Positions 12,753-12,848 of a stretch of DNA of 12,848 bases are shown here, piece after piece. The first letter of the stretch is position 1, and each line of letters begins with the position of its first letter. Source of the stretch: Bacillota bacterium (GTDB lineage Bacteria > Bacillota > Clostridia > Oscillospirales > Oscillospiraceae); assembly GCA_029268085.1 (NCBI GenBank), contig JAJUHD010000053.1, positions 1 through 12,848 of the forward strand, read 5' to 3'. A model generated the notes under the pieces. It searched no databases. It saw nothing but the letters and a program-made list of their open reading frames with translations, and had not been told where the DNA came from. The position numbers and the translations under genes were made by a program.

Positions 12753-12848
12753 ATGAAAAAAGTCATGGCACTGCTGCTGGCGCTGACCCTGGTATTTGCA
12801 CTTGCCGCCTGCGGCACGAAGACCCCCGCAGCATCCGCGAGCCCCGAA
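12753..12848 (+). CDS. Lipoprotein N-terminus, cut by window end (probably a solute-binding protein)
   Basis: ATG 12753 follows GGAGG at 12741-12745. The 32 visible codons give a lipoprotein signal: MKK, a hydrophobic core (VMALLLALTLVFALA) and lipobox LAAC with Cys20, then a Thr/Pro/Ala/Ser linker. The rest is outside the window, so the function cannot be read. Standing behind xpt, a substrate-binding protein of a purine nucleoside (BMP-family) ABC transporter is a reasonable guess but unproven. The gap before it (12680-12752) contains a ten-base palindrome TATGCGCATA (12697-12706) and a small GAAA-loop hairpin (12707-12723). Confidence 0.85.
   Translation, partial: MKKVMALLLALTLVFALAACGTKTPAASASPE

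Noticed and set aside
1..12848. CRISPR array, transposon, tRNA/rRNA or phage genes
   Set aside because: No regularly spaced repeats, transposase or integrase motifs, terminal repeats, or tRNA/rRNA signatures were seen on either strand.

Overview
The window looks like ordinary chromosome from a Gram-positive, low-to-medium GC anaerobe of the Clostridia, most likely the Oscillospiraceae/Ruminococcaceae side. The evidence is a THF riboswitch of the Clostridia type in front of an ECF folate transporter subunit, a Noc/ParB protein, Xpt, CsaB, DUF4349, DUF378 and DUF1294 proteins, AGGAGG-like ribosome binding sites and Firmicutes-type lipoprotein signals. There is no tRNA, rRNA, CRISPR array, insertion sequence or phage gene. 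Taxonomy is inferred from gene content only.

Layout: 1-1606 (+) is a folate and housekeeping block: the 3' end of folC, a THF riboswitch with a terminator-like hairpin, folT, and the Holliday-junction-resolvase-like yqgF/ruvX. 1607-2713 (+) is a DUF4349 lipoprotein behind a sequence matching the Bacillus ECF sigma (SigM/W/X class) promoter consensus and a 20-bp palindrome. A bidirectional terminator at 2723-2757 separates it from a converging two-gene minus-strand operon at 2763-5710. That operon holds a fused glycosyltransferase family 4 / CsaB pyruvyltransferase and, translationally coupled to it, a PurN-like formyltransferase that has lost all three classical catalytic residues.

5711-5982 is a divergent AT-rich promoter region. 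From 5983 (+) come a histidine-phosphatase/GNAT fusion, a YgiQ-type radical SAM protein and a small DUF1294 membrane protein, closely packed. 9470-9703 is a gene-free stretch with hairpins. Then come a class I fumarase alpha subunit without its usual beta partner beside it, a DUF378 membrane protein and a strong intrinsic terminator.

10899-11882 holds a Noc-type ParB/CTPase gene. It has a palindrome in its promoter region whose arms and spacing match the Bacillus Noc-binding site, and a 13-bp hairpin behind it. Finally xpt (xanthine phosphoribosyltransferase) has an extended -10 promoter and a short attenuator-like leader, and is followed by the first 32 codons of a lipoprotein, plausibly a transporter binding protein.

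Most of the window is core housekeeping. The items most worth a second look are the degenerate PurN paralogue coupled to the GT4-CsaB fusion, the candidate Noc site in front of noc, and the ECF-type promoter in front of the DUF4349 lipoprotein.
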